From Polychytrium aggregatum (taxonomy: Eukaryota; Chytridiomycota; Chytridiomycetes; Polychytriales), in assembly GCF_025602895.1 (NCBI RefSeq), contig NW_026516207.1:682001-746000 (forward strand): 64,000 nucleotides of DNA, in the 5' to 3' direction. Both the position numbers and the translations under genes were made by a program. The notes beneath the pieces are model-generated. The model ran no database searches. It was not told the DNA's origin and saw only the letters and a list, made by a program, of their open reading frames with translations. Positions 32,701 through 45,842 of the stretch are shown here, piece by piece. Every line of letters starts with the position of its first letter. Position 1 is the stretch's first letter.

Positions 32701-33314
32701 AATCCGGCGAGGTCAAGACGGTCGAGATCACCAAGCTCGAGTCTGCTGCCGAGAGCCAAGAGGCTCCCGAGGAAACCACCTCCGGCCAAATCGAGTTTGC
32801 TCTGGCTGACGGAGCTGCACAGGCTCTTGTCCGCGCTCTGAATGTGCGCCTGCCCTTTACCCAGAAGAAGATTCGGGCCGAATATGCGCTGCTCAAGAAG
32901 GCCGACGACAAGGAAGGCGAGAAGGGCACCGACGGCACTGGGGCTGACCAGCCCGAGAGCCCCAAGGAGGACGAGCCCAAGGACGACGAGAAGGACGAAG
33001 ACGAAGACGAGGAGGCTGGCGATGACGAGGACGACGCTCTCGATGCCTCGCAGGAGAAGCTGCAGGAGCCTCTGACCCAGGATCAGCTCGACCACGCCCT
33101 CGTCATCGACACCGACGACAGCGACGACGACGACGACATCCCCACAGAGTTTGTTGCTCTCGAGGACGTCGAGGCCGAGGCCATTAGCCTGGAGTCTCTC
33201 AAGATCGAGACGGAGCAGGAGACTGTGCAGGAGATCGTCATCGAACAGGAGCAGACCCAGGCCAGCGCTGACCGGGCTGCCGCCGAGGAGTCCGCCGCCG
33301 CTCCCTCTGCCTAA
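29519..33314 (+). CDS. Multi-RRM protein with Trp-repeat N-terminus
   Basis: Five exons (29519-30764, 30976-31154, 31265-31397, 31532-31863, 32094-33314) give about 1036 residues. Residues 1-310 are disordered, rich in Ser, Pro, Ala and Gln, with a run of 13 Gln. Some twenty single tryptophans are spaced roughly 8-25 residues apart in settings such as SSWN, ANWG, SGWG and KGWV. Then come RRM-type domains: GLYIYGLPVGVTV with YAFIDFE; TLHIGNLPLTVEK with LAFISFK; TILYIKEVPAEI with YGLIIFD; and a degenerate fourth (VQVYDLPLATTEEDI). The tail is strongly acidic (EDEPKDDEKDEDEDEE). An RNA-binding role is secure. The spaced Trp pattern resembles the Argonaute-binding region of GW182-type proteins, which is inference. 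No close named family was recognised. Confidence 0.9.
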
Positions 33315-34255
33315 GCCTCGAACCGACTCTGCAGTCATGCCGGCCCCTCAAGGACCACACAAGGCCCCGATGTTATTCCGTTGCCCGAAGACGGTTTTGT
33401 ATCCTCCATCGCTGGCACACCGACCAGCTCCTTCCATCCCCACCCATCCGCCATTTCCCCCCGCCCACCAGCCGTCTCCACTTTCTGTTTGAGACGGCGA
33501 TCGTCTTCGGACCTCGCTCCTGTGTCCCTTGGCTACTACAGCATCAAGGAAGCCAGAATGCCATTCCGCCAAAAGATCTATTTCATAATCAGGAACCGTG
33601 TCCCTCAATCGCTAATCACTGTTTTTGTCCTGATATATTTCCCTCCGCACGGGGCGTTTCCTTCTTGTCGATTTTATCTCACCACAGCCACAAAAAGCAG
33701 CTAGGACTGAATGTGTTTGCAGTTGCGATTGAGACTGCGATTGTGATTACACTCTCACTGTCACTGTCGCTGTGGCTGTGATTGTGAAGTATCTTATCTG
33801 TGGGATCAAACATACACATCCTTTTTTTCTGTGGTCTCCCTCAATCCATACCGAATGTCTCCTTTTTCTTGAATGTTCTCTCCAATCTTTCTATCTTTCT
33901 CCCCTGGACGTTCGCACCTTCCGCCAACAATGAAAAAATAGCGAACCAATCCTGCGTCCATGCTGCGTCCCATTATGAAACGGGACATCCTTGGTTGCTT
34001 ACTTGAGATGTCGGTGCCGATGTCGGTGTCGGTGTCGGTGTCGGTGTCGATGTCGATGTCGGTGTCGATCTTCGTTTGTGGGCGCCAAAACCAAGCCGTT
34101 TGGTTCGACTGGCTGGATTGGCTGGATGGCTGGATGGCTGGATCGGCCAAAGCAAACACCGCATCGGTCCGCCGCTTCAGCGAAAACCTCATCTGTCCGC
34201 CGGCACCACATCTGAACCGGCCATCCGCGCACCCCCCCCCAATCGCTGCCCAGAG
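33315..34255. other. Intergenic, with TCGGTG microsatellite
   Basis: Contains AT-richer 3' flank of the RRM gene and, at about 34007-34069, tandem GATGTCGGTGTC hexamers close to the HDAC start. No gene recognised. Confidence 0.5.
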
Positions 34256-36537
34256 ATGCCCAACGGTAGGGGCAACAGCCAGGTTCCGCCAGCAGGCTCA
34301 CACGACGAATCATCGTCGCTCAACCTCAACCTCGCTCAGGCGCACTCCAAAGACCACATCGCCTACTTTCACAACCAGGAGGTTGCCGGCTACCACTATG
34401 GCGAAGGTCACCCCATGAAGCCGCCGAGATTGGCCCTGACACACAATCTCATCATCGGCTACGGACTGCACAACAAGATGGAGGTCTATCGGCCACGCAA
34501 GGCCACGGAGGAAGAGATCCACGAGTTCCACCGGGCCGACTACATTGACTTTCTAAAGCGGTGTGTCTCTGGCCCTTGCTGTGCGCCGGTCTGGCCCTTG
34601 CTGTGCGCCGGTCTGGCTCTCGATCTATCCCATCGCATTTTATCGCATCGTGTGGTATCATCTCGAGTGATGTCGCATCGCCGATCGAAGGCTTGTTGTG
34701 CCTGGCCATCGAGCGATCGTCCTGTTATCGGTGCCCTGTATGATCGTGCCGATCTGTCGGGCTGCCTTGGGTCCTGGCTTGGGCGCTGCCTGCTTTCCTC
34801 GCGGCTCCTTTGTCGGGCTGTACGCTAACTCACCCTTCGCCATCACTGTATGCCCGCCTGTCTATGTGTTTGTCTACTGGTCTGCCCATTCGTCCGTCTG
34901 ACTGATCGTTTGATCCACGCACCTTTCTCGATCGCCAGGATACGACCCGAGAGCCCCATCTCCTTTCTCAACTTTGGCCAAAAGTTCAACATGGGTGTCG
35001 AGGACTGCCCGGTATTCGAGGGCATGTTTGAGTTCTGCAAGACCTATACCGGTGGCTCGCTCGAGGGCGCCCGAAAACTGGCATCTGGATATAGTGATAT
35101 TGCGATCAATTGGTCCGGCGGACTGCACCATGCCAAGAAGTTTGAGGCCTCGGGGTTCTGCTACGTCAACGATATTGTCCTGGCTATCTTGGAGCTCCTT
35201 CGGTACGGATACGGGAACAGCGGCCGCCTGGTTTTGTTGCTGTATTTGGCCGAGCGTGCCCTTGATGGCCGCTAGCTGCAAGATGCGACGGCACGATGGG
35301 ACGATGTCAGGTCGACACGGGATGTGGATGGGACGCTATGGTGACGGGATGATGCACAACGGGACCGCCGTAGGTCCTCGCACTTTCAGCGGCAGCGACT
35401 CGTATGCGGCCCTCGAGCAACCGTGCTGTCTGGCACAGCAATGTCACCGATCTTGTTGACCGCCCATCCTGACCGTTTGCTACGATCGCCCCGTCCTTGA
35501 CTCTACTGTTCAAGGCACTATCCTCGAGTCCTCTACATCGACATCGACGTCCACCACGGCGACGGCGTCCAGGAGGCCTTCTATCTCTCCAACCGGGTCA
35601 TGACGTGCTCCTTCCACCGGTACGACGGCGGCTCATTCTTCCCGGGCACAGGCTCTCTCGACGAGATCGGCGCCCGGGCCGGCAAGTACTATTCGATCAA
35701 CGTTCCGCTCAACGAATACATCGACGACAGCTCATACGCATACATATTCAAGTCGGTCATGAGCAACGTCATCGAGATGTTCCGGCCCTCGGCAATTGTG
35801 CTGCAGTGCGGTGCCGACTCCCTCGCTGGCGACCGGTTGGGCTGCTTCAATCTGTCCATCAAGGGTCACGGCGAGTGTGTCAAGTTCATCAAGTCCTTCA
35901 AGATCCCAATGCTTGTTGTTGGCGGAGGCGGATACACCATCCGCAACGTTGCACGGTGTTGGACGTACGAGACCTCGATCTTGACCGAGACCATGCTGCC
36001 AAACAACCTGCCCGACAACGAATACTACCAGCACTTTGGGCCGGACTACAAGCTGCATCCGCCCATCGTTGATCCGAACCGTGAAAATGCCAACACCCGC
36101 CAAAGCCTCGACAGCATCCGCATCAAGATTGCCGAGTATCTCCGGTATCTGAACGGCGCTCCAAGTGTGCAGATGCAAGAAATCCCGCCCGATATCCAGG
36201 GTTTCATGGAACGCGGTAACTGGGAGGTAGGTGGCACGCCGGCCTGTCCTTGTGGTGGTTCAGTTGGCTCCGCCCCACCCGCTCGCTTGCCGATGCTGTG
36301 CAGCAGCATGCATGGGCAGGGGCAGCCGAACGATGACACCACCCACTTTCCTCGCTGACGCCTTCTGTTCGGCGGCCCATGTGTTAGGTGGACATGGCCG
36401 AGGATCACAATCCAGACCAGCGAACAGAGCAACAATACGACTCGGAGGGCCACAAGCGCAAGCGAGACCGGGAGCTCGCTGAGTACGATGAGCGCGAGTT
36501 CTATTCCAGCGACCGGGACCAGGATCATGGCTCGTGA
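34256..36537 (+). CDS. Class I histone deacetylase (HDAC3/Hos2-like)
   Basis: Four exons (34256-34560, 34939-35202, 35515-36226, 36388-36537) give 476 residues. The catalytic domain shows [40 protein letters not shown] (the active His-His pair), [17 protein letters not shown] with the zinc ligands Asp201 and His203, [27 protein letters not shown] and [14 protein letters not shown]. The [13 protein letters not shown] region and FHRY..FFPGTG resemble HDAC3/Hos2 more than Rpd3. The C-terminal exon is charged ([15 protein letters not shown]). HDAC3/Hos2 enzymes deacetylate histone tails in the NCoR/SMRT or Set3 complexes. The start ATG was chosen as the first after the microsatellite; a longer open frame upstream looks random. 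Confidence 0.96.
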
Positions 36538-36988
36538 TCCCGCTACCGGCGAGCGATCCAGGCTGAGAGCTGAGAGAATGTGAGAGTGCGTGACGGAGTA
36601 TGCGAGCGATGCAGCGGTCGATCGAGCGTGCTGCTTTGGCGATGGTTGGCGACTCTGGTGGGTATCGGCAAGCGCATCAGACATGCAAACCATCATCTCC
36701 CCCCCTTCAATCCACCCCAATACACATGCATGCAATCCAAGCTCGTCTCAGTCCATTGCGCTCGCTTGGACCTGGCTTGGACATGGCCAAGTGTCGCAGC
36801 AAACCAACGGGCCGTGCGCAGCAGGCGAAAAATAGGTCTGTACCACAGCCAGGAGCGGCAGAAGGGCCAGACACCTTCCGCCAACTTCCCGTTTGCCCAT
36901 CTCTTGCCTCGATCGCCTTCGACCTGCCTCGACCCGCCTCGATCTTCTTCGACCTGCCTCGACCCGCCTCCTTCGAAAGCAGCACGCC
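36538..36988. other. Intergenic, HDAC to ankyrin gene
   Basis: A CCTCGACCTG-type short repeat lies at about 36918-36971, directly before the next start. Nothing else recognised. Confidence 0.5.
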
Positions 36989-38140
36989 ATGTCCTCGTTC
37001 CGGGAGTATCAGCCCAAGATCGTCGACGGAAAATATGAGAACATCTGGACCCATGCCAGCGACGGCAACATCGAGGCCATCGAGGTAACGAGTCCAGCTG
37101 CAGACCGAGCTGTGTCGGCTTGTGTCGTCTGTTTCCGCCGTCTCCGGCCACAGCCAGCGTCTGTGCTGTCTACCTGTGCTGCTGGCGCTGTGTGCTTGCG
37201 AGCAGATCATGCGTTCAGTCTGCAAGAGGCATAGCCGCGGAGCTGATCCCTGTGTTCTTTCTCCCCACAGAAAGAGCTCGCCACCGGCATTGATGTCAAC
37301 GTCGGCGACCAATTTGGATACACGATGGTGTAAGCTACTGCTTGGGCACTCGAAATTTGATGTTTTGTCAGATGCGGTGCACATACTTTGCAAAGTGTGG
37401 TGCATAGGTTCCTCGGCCGGCAGGCAGACCTAGCCCTTTCCTCGGCTAGTCGATGGCCTTGCTGATATTGGCTTCCTTTTCTGCGGCCCGGTCAGCCATG
37501 CCGCCGCTTCATATGCACAGATCGAGCTGCTCAATCTGCTGATCAAAAAGTACGGCGCCGAAGTCAACGTCTGCGATCGGGAAGGCGATACCCCGCTGCA
37601 CTACACCGAGACCGTCGAGGTTGCCAAGATCCTGATTGAAAACGGAGCCGACCCTACCATCCCTAACGATAAGGGTCATCTGGCGATCGACAAGGCCGAC
37701 CATGAGGAGCTGGGGGAGTTGGTCGAGTATCTCAGACGTAAGTTCCGCAAGGTCGGAGCCGGCCGCCCAGCGCGTCCGCCGGCTGGCTGCCGGACAGCTC
37801 CGTCGCTCTGCTCGGGCTCCTTTCCGTCAACTCTCCGGCTCTGCTGTCTGTCTATCGCCGCCACCATCACCACCATCATCCCCCATTGCCGCAGCTGCCG
37901 TCTCTCACTATATTCCTGACTCTGACTGTATTCCTGTCGGTATCCTCCTCTTCTGTCTTCTCAGAATTCACTCCGGATCACGAGATCCAGCCCGAGCTTT
38001 CCGTCGGCATCATCGATCCAGTGACCTCCGAATTCATCCATGTGAAGGACCTCGAAGGCGAGCTGCAGGAGCAGGTCCTCGATATGTATCTGGAGAGCAT
38101 CATCCGCTCCAAGATTGTCGAAGACGACTACGACTGCTAG
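36989..38140 (+). CDS. Small ankyrin-repeat protein
   Basis: Four exons (36989-37084, 37271-37329, 37496-37737, 37965-38140) give 190 residues. The N-terminus (MSSFREYQPKIVDGKYENI) leads into ankyrin repeats: NIWTHASDGNIEAIE, DVNVGDQFGYTMVHAAASYA, EVNVCDREGDTPLHYTE and ADPTIPNDKGHLAIDKA, with the TPLH core clearly visible. After the repeats comes an acidic helical tail (DLEGELQEQVLDMYLESI). Similar single-domain ankyrin proteins occur across fungi; the partner is not known. The splice joins complete the repeat consensus, which supports them. Confidence 0.87.
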
Positions 38141-38562
38141 GCTCCTTGACAGCCGAGCGGATTGAAGCAGATGTACAGCTTGGTGGTGGTGCCGAGGAGT
38201 CAAGCCTGGCAGCCAACCGAGCTATTCGTTCTTGTGCTGTTAATTCAGAAGAAACAGATCCATTACATGCGATGGCCCTTTGCAGCGAATGGGCTTACTG
38301 CTGTTGCTGAAGGACACACCTTTGGTCTCCCCAGGACCGGATGCCCCCTGTTCCGCACAAACTATCAATACACCTGAGGGAACCTTCGGTGTGCTTTGTG
38401 GATGCTGGTTTGGAATCAGCGCCACACACCGCCACACACCGCCACTGGTTGCCAATTTTGTCGAAATGAAATCGCGTGCGTTCATGCAGATCGGCCGTCT
38501 TGGCGTTGATGGGCGGCCTTCCTGCAGCCTCGCCGGCAGACCAGTAGCCATCCGACAGCATC
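38141..38562. other. Intergenic before thymidylate kinase
   Basis: 422 bases with no recognised feature except a doubled CCGCCACACA near 38425-38445. Confidence 0.45.
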
Positions 38563-39750
<1,188 letters not shown>

Positions 39751-40085
39751 TTCAACTCATTCGGTCATTATGCGAGAAGTTGATACCGAGAGCCAAGCTG
39801 GTCCCGAAGACGGACACTGTGCTCCTCCCAGACACGATTCTTCCTGTTCACGACGGCCATTTTGTCGAGCATGCGTTTCGGGCTGTGTCTGATCCATCTC
39901 TGTGCGCGACCATGATTCCGGCACCATCACCACTGTATTCTTTTGCAAAAAATGACATCTTGTGTATATTCACTGGCTCTCAGGGTGAGAAGAACATCCA
40001 ACGAACCCGAAAGCAAGATATTCTTGCTTCACTCACCGCCAGTACTCCATCGCTCCCTGCGAGTACTAAATTACTCCCTTGAGCA
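39751..40085. other. Convergent 3' gap, thymidylate kinase / PEX26-like
   Basis: 335 bases between two gene ends that face each other. No gene; a purine-rich patch lies near 39990. Confidence 0.45.
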
Positions 40086-41392
40086 CTATATCACTCCTCG
40101 GAGCGCCGCTCTCACCATATGGCCGATCTTTGCGGCCACAACCGCCAGCCACCCATGCTCTGATCCTCGGCGCTTCCTCAGTGCTCTGGGAATCAGGATT
40201 GCCGCCAGGACAGCCAGGAAAACAGCTGCAGCGGCACGCCGGTTGCCCAACAGCATCTGAATCGCTGCAGATTGCCGGAGCTGCATGAGCCACGAGTCGT
40301 TGGATGGCTCGCCATCCTGGTTCTGGCGCAGATCCTCGATGCTGCCGTCGATGCGAGCGGCAGCACGAGCCTGGGCGCCCGTTGTATTCTGCGTTGGCTC
40401 CTTGGCTTCAGTAGCAGAGCGGGGGCAAGCCAATGCGGCCGGTCTGGGTGCAGCAGCAGCCGGGCGCTCGACGGCCTGGCGGAGCTCGCCGAGGTTTTGT
40501 CGATAGAGCTAGACAAGAGTAGCGGTTATCAGCATTCCGCTGTCAATCCAACCGAGCGGGGCGCATCATGGCCGAGGCTGGATGACGGTCGAATGGGCTG
40601 GGGAAGGAACTCACCTCCTTGCGCTCTGCGGTCAGTACTTCGTCAAAGTCGAGAAACTCTTCGGCGGCCTCCCAGTCCTTCAGGCCCGTGCAGATATGCA
40701 AAAGATAGAGTTCCAGGAGCTGCTCGTAGGCTTTCATGGATTGGCTGGACTGTGGCAGCTGCTCAAAGAAGCTGTCGGGCTGCGTTGCGATCCATAGTTC
40801 GATCAGGTCTTTGGCCGACTGAAGCTCATTGTGTGTTTGGTAGATGCCCGCCCTGTGTGATGACCGGCACGGTGAAAGCAGGCAAGCAAGCAAGCAAGAG
40901 AACAAGCAAGAGAACAGGCGAGCAATCAGCGGTTGGTCGGTCGGTCGGTCGGTCGGTCGGTCGGTCGGTCGGTTACTGCTGATGCAGAGTCGATCAGGGC
41001 TGCTTCGACGAGCTTTGTGCATAGCTCCAGGCTCGACGGACAAACAGCAGCCCCACAGGGACGGCATTGGCTCATCCTTACCCCATCACAACCAGCTCTA
41101 GATCAATGAGGCCCACATCGCCATAAAAGTCCATGATCGAGCTCCATTCCTGCAGCGGATTGCTCCTGTTGGTGTGGGCCACGATCGTCAGGTACGAGAG
41201 CCAGAACGCTTTGCAGTAGGCCGGCTGGTAGAGGAGTGTTGCAGAGAGCGCCGGCAGCAGCGCCTGGCACCGGGTCCAGGCCTCGGCCCACTTTTGCAGA
41301 CAGACGAGGCGGGCAATGTCCTGGAGGTCGCTGTCGGCGATGATCCTTGTGGCGATCGACGAGGCTATGTCGGGCTGGCTGGCGGCCATCAT
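40086..41392 (-). CDS. PEX26-like tail-anchored peroxin (putative)
   Basis: Three exons (41392-41082, 40852-40615, 40508-40086) give 323 residues. The N-terminal two thirds are helical, TPR-like repeats (WAEAWTRCQALLPAL; GIYQTHNELQSAKDLIELWI; WEAAEEFLDFDEVLTAERKELYRQ). A low-complexity linker leads to one C-terminal membrane segment (AAAVFLAVLAAILIP), flanked by Arg/Lys, and a short basic tail. Size, topology and the L.EAEE..-F.EERR-like helix match human PEX26 (305 residues), which anchors the PEX1-PEX6 ATPase to peroxisomes. Sequence similarity is low, so another tail-anchored TPR protein is possible. Intron 1 carries GGTC repeats. Confidence 0.6.
40935..40970. repeat. (GGTC)9 microsatellite
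   Basis: Nine perfect 4-base units inside intron 1 of the PEX26-like gene, preceded by AAGC-rich repeats. Confidence 0.9.
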
Positions 41393-42001
41393 AGTGGGAA
41401 ACGTTGCCGGGGGCGTGGGTGTGGGTGTGGGTGTGGGATGAGGGTCGGTTGGATGCAGATCGGGGTCGAGCGCCGATGAAAGCCAAAGCGCCGATGAAGC
41501 CAGGCCAGAGGGCGCAGGTCGCCGATGCTGGTCGGGCCTGGGAGGAATGCAGGAATCGCATGTGACAGAACGGCCGCCGAAGCGAGCGCGGGCATGTCCT
41601 TGTCCTTGTCCGTTCGCTGCGGGAATGCCATGGTTGCCAGGACATGTTCATGGCCGAGGCGGACCAAGCGGGGGATATCGGTCCCCTGGGCGTCTGTCCC
41701 ATGGAGTCCATCAAAGACTCCCACAACTCTGTGGTCGATATCTCATTGGCCCCGAGCCCATCGCAAGCGTCGACGTCATTCAGCCAGGAGATCGATCAAC
41801 ATCACCCCATCCACAATTTGGTTCCCGCCTCTTTACCGCCCTTCGCCTTGGCTTGGGAACCTGGGCTGCAGGCTTTGGCGCTATCCCCAGAATGCCCAAC
41901 AACACCCGTGATGCACCCAGAAGGACCGCATTCATCTGTCTGCCCTTGCCCACCGCCATCATCTCCGACAACAGCGCTTCTGCAGGTCGATCCCAGGACA
42001 A
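41393..42001. other. Upstream region with a possible first exon
   Basis: A frame from about 41653 (MAEADQAGDIGPLG, then IKDSHNSVVDISLAPSPS) has protein-like composition. It could be a 5' exon of the gene starting at 42002, which is in another frame. No convincing splice pair was fixed. Confidence 0.4.
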
Positions 42002-44875
42002 ATGAAACCAGGCTTGGATTCCCGATTTCTGGTCCCTCCCGAGGCCACTTACGGAGCACACCAACGACAAACTAGCCGTGTCCGAGAAGACAACGATGAC
42101 GACGAGCCCGGGCCGTCGGGAGCAAGCCGGAGCCAGTTGCCCCACACCGGCTCTCGCTCGCGCATGGCCTCTGCCCGGGTCAAGAGCTTGCTCGCACACG
42201 GACTCGAGCATGTGGCTCAGAGGCTGCATGCACACCCACACTCCCGCTCGCCTTGGTGGGAAGATGAAGAAAGGGAAGAGAAAGAAGATTGGATTAGCCG
42301 GTCGGACGAGCCTGCTGGAAAGCGAGTATCGCACGATTCTTTGTACCCGATGCGCCGCAACGCAGTGTCGCATTCGCTGCCCGAGGGCATCCATCGGCGA
42401 GAGGCCAGCAAACACACGAGAATGGGGCCCCATGTTCCTGCATCCCATCATGCCGGTGAATTCCCACACTCCCACAAGCGCGAGTCTCGGCTGGCCGGCA
42501 CTCTGAGCCGCCTATGGAAGACCAAGCGAAAGGACCAGAGCCGGTCCACCGACTCCTCCGAGAGCGATTCGGACGATGAGCGGTCGCCGGGAAGACCCAG
42601 GCGGCATCCTGCCTCGCGATCGCTGGACCACCTGCGCGATCTTGATCCCGACCGAACCACGATGGACCTCGCGGCCCTCAGCACCACCGTCGTGGCGCAC
42701 TCGGGAAAGACGTTTACGGCCTCAAACAACGACATGGGTGGCGATCCATTCGATACCAGCACAAATCTGTTCGACATCAACATGGGTCCGTTCGACGATA
42801 GACAAGTCGGTGTCAGTATAGAGGGCATCAAGGCAAAGGTTTGGGCCCACTTGGGTCCGGTCCAAGACGCCAGAGATTCCGTTGCCACGCTGCGTGCATC
42901 TGTGCAGTCCTGCAATGACAAAGATCTCGTTCAGTCTGAGACTTGCCGTCAAGATATTCGTATTTCCAAGCGATGCCATCGCCCCAGTGTCCTGGTTGCC
43001 CTTGACATTGCTGACTCGATGGAGAGTGGCTCTGAGCACCTGAGCAGTCGCGACACAGAGCCCTTTGACGAAGCCGAGTCCGAGTCGCCTGTACTCGACA
43101 TCGATCGACTAATCGAAGGCGCCCTTGTGAGGCAACTCTCACGCAGGGTCGAGTCGGCTCTGGAGCTGTTTCCGCCTCTTTCGCATGACGCTGAAGCAGA
43201 GACAGACACCCGATTGCATGAAGACCCAACCATGCGTCAAAGCACCTCGACGCTGCCCAGTCGGATGGCGGGGCGAGTCTCGGGCAACCTCAGACCCGTC
43301 CCGTTTCGACCGAGCCATCCTCTCGAGCGCGAAGATGTGGAGCCCTGCGACGACTTTGAAATCGAGGAGTATTTCCGACAACACCGCAGCTTCCAAAGAG
43401 GCAAGACGCGGAAGCAGCCTCAAGATCCGTGGTGGTTTGGCTCATCCAGTTGTGGGGAGGGCGGCCTGAGCTCGTTCCCTCGTCTGGACGAGTGGCCACC
43501 AATGATGTCGGGTGATGTTCGGCCAAGCGTTGCGACTGAAGAAACGTCAACCGTGGACAATGTGAATCCTGGTTGTTTGCTTGACGAGGTTGCTGCCAAC
43601 ACAGCAACCACGGCTTCAGCAAGCCCGAGCGACTTTGACCATCCAGGGAAGATCCGTGACGACCAAGCCGAGGAAGAGGCTGTTGGGGCGGCCCAGCTCC
43701 GAGCCGTCATTGCAGCAGCCGAGGCCCTCGGATATGGTAGCACATCCGTCTGTGCGACCTCGCCAGTACTCGACGCAGGCTCGCCCACATCGCTTCTCGA
43801 GCCGCAAAGTGCCGAGCGGCAGTTCCAGGCTGTCGTTGCGGCAGCGAATGACGTCTTGAGAGAACGAGAGCGTGAACTGGCCTCGCATCGACGCAGCAAC
43901 GCGCTGCCGTCGTTTGGGTACTTTGCAGGTTTGATTTGGAATGCAATGCCTCATCTATTTCTCGAGCCTGGGCTCTGGCCAAGCATGTCGATAGGAAGTA
44001 ACTCGACCAGCCCAAAGCACGAGACCGGATTGCATGGACGGCCCTCGGTGCTGTCGAGCCGGTAAGTAACATGGGCGTGCGACCACAGCACCGCGGCATC
44101 TCGCACGAAGGCGCTAATGCTGTTTTCGATGCTGCTGCTCCACCGGATTCGATGGCATTGGACCAGCGAGCCGATCCACGGCGGAGAAGGGGAGCCGGCC
44201 CGTCGAACCGTCAGCGTCCGCCAAGCAGCTCGGGCCAGCACATCAACCCGACCCGGCCAAGTTGCCCACACGGACTCGACACATCGCTGGACCGCACCGG
44301 AGCGCCGCGGCGTGGGGCCAGAGCCGGATGGGCTCGAGATGCGGCCGATGGTGCGGGGCCACTACATCCCGAGCGACCGAGCTCCACCCGATGACCCGGA
44401 TCCGTCGCTGGGGCTGGTGCCGTATCCGCCGCCGCCGCCGCCGCCCCTGGTCTTTGCGCCTCCCACGGTTACCAGCAATCAGGCTCGGGACTGGGACTGG
44501 TGGCAAGAGCGCGCGGCCGGGGTGGCCGAGGTGACCAAGGACGTATGGACGGCCGAGGTCTGTGCCCAGCGGCTGCGGGCCGATGTTGGCAGCCGGGACG
44601 CTCAAGCCGACAGCGACGGTACATGCGAGCTTCCCAAGCCAAAGACAGCCGACCCAGCCGACGACAGCACACGGACCCGGGAGAACGACCAGCCCAGGCA
44701 AGACCGTGGTTGCCGCAACCGCCTGTTTGACGACGATAACCTGGGGCTGCCGCAGGACGAGTACATCCACCAGACGACGTCGCGGGGCCAGCGGGATCTT
44801 GCGATCCTGCTTGACCAACGAGACGAGCCCGAGCAACAGCAGCCAGGGACACCGCGGATGCATTGGATGGACTGA
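42002..44875 (+). CDS. Large disordered protein, function unknown
   Basis: A long frame of 686 codons from ATG 42002 joins across a GTAAGT..CAG intron (44062-44166) to a second exon (44167-44875), in phase, for about 922 residues. The sequence is charged and Ser/Arg/Asp-rich: RSRMASARVKSLLAHGLEH, RSTDSSESDSDDERSPG, a middle part with FDTSTNLFDINMGPFDD, and a C-terminal part with a Pro run (PYPPPPPPPLVF) and DWDWWQERAAGVAEVTKDVW. No known domain was recognised. The upstream gap may add an N-terminal exon. Protein-like codon pattern over 2 kb without stops supports it being real; the name is left open. Confidence 0.6.
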
Positions 44876-45842
44876 ACAGGGAAGCAAGACAGAGACAAAC
44901 ACGGCACAGACAGTTTGTGCCCGAGGATATCCGGCTTGCAAGCGGAGGGGATGAAATGCAGAGTGAATCGCAGAGTGAATCGCAGAGTGAAATGCAGAGT
45001 GAAATGCAGAGTGAAATGCAGAGTGAAATGCAGAGTGAAATGCAGAGTGAAATGCAGGTGAATCGCAGGGTGAATCGCAGAACTCTGCGACAGCGGTGGC
45101 CAGGCGGTGGAGGGACCAGCCATGGACTGGCCGTGGACTGGTGCATGGACTGGTGCGTGGCGGGGCAGCGACGCGATCGTGGTGGGACGGGGCCGCGGGT
45201 GTGGGACAAGCGCGGCACGGGCGCGGGGACACAGAGGGCGCGATCGGTCGTGCAGCCTGGGGCACGGCGACAAAGAGCTGGGGGCAATGGGGAGTGCAGA
45301 CTGTCCACAGTCGACACTGGCTGTGGGGACGCGCTTTACAGAAGATGTGGTACGAGAGTCGCACCGAATGGGTACGCGCACGGCGCAAGCGACACACAGC
45401 ACACAGTCTGCGGCACACCACACACGCGCCGCGCAAACAAACGACGCGCGCACGGGCGTGGTGCGACGGCGCCGGCAGCGCGCACGCGGCGGACCGCGCC
45501 TGCCCTGGGCGGCTGTATGTCCGCCCATCGGCCATATCGTCCCGCCTGTCGGCCTGCCTTTTTTTCTGCTCTTGACCTCTTGTCTTTCCATCTGGCCTGT
45601 ACCAGCACCCCCCTCCAACGGCCCCCAACGGCCCCCCCCCACCACCGCCGTCCCCTCGCTCCTTTGGGCTATTCCCATTATTTTTGTTCTTCTTCTTCTG
45701 AAGATATATCGCAGCGCTTCCTGTTTGGCCGTTCCCGCTCGCTCTCGCCCGATCTTGCTCTGGTCTGTTGTCCCTGGCCTCTGGCTCTCCTCTCTGGCTG
45801 ATTTTACCCTCAAGCACCACCACCACCGCCCAACTCTCTGCC
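44876..45842. other. Intergenic, with 12-base minisatellite
   Basis: 967 bases without a recognised gene. Very long frames on both strands here are compositional. The minisatellite is listed separately. Confidence 0.55.
44953..45080. repeat. 12-base minisatellite GAAATGCAGAGT
   Basis: About ten tandem units, in two variants (GAAATGCAGAGT and GAATCGCAGAGT), degenerate at the right end. Confidence 0.92.

Noticed and set aside
32061-33338. Minus-strand frame of 425 codons opposite the RRM gene
   Set aside because: Leu/Val-rich shadow of the acidic and Lys-rich coding strand; no independent landmarks.
44953-45080. CRISPR array
   Set aside because: Units are 12 bases and contiguous, without spacers; no array with unique spacers occurs in the window.
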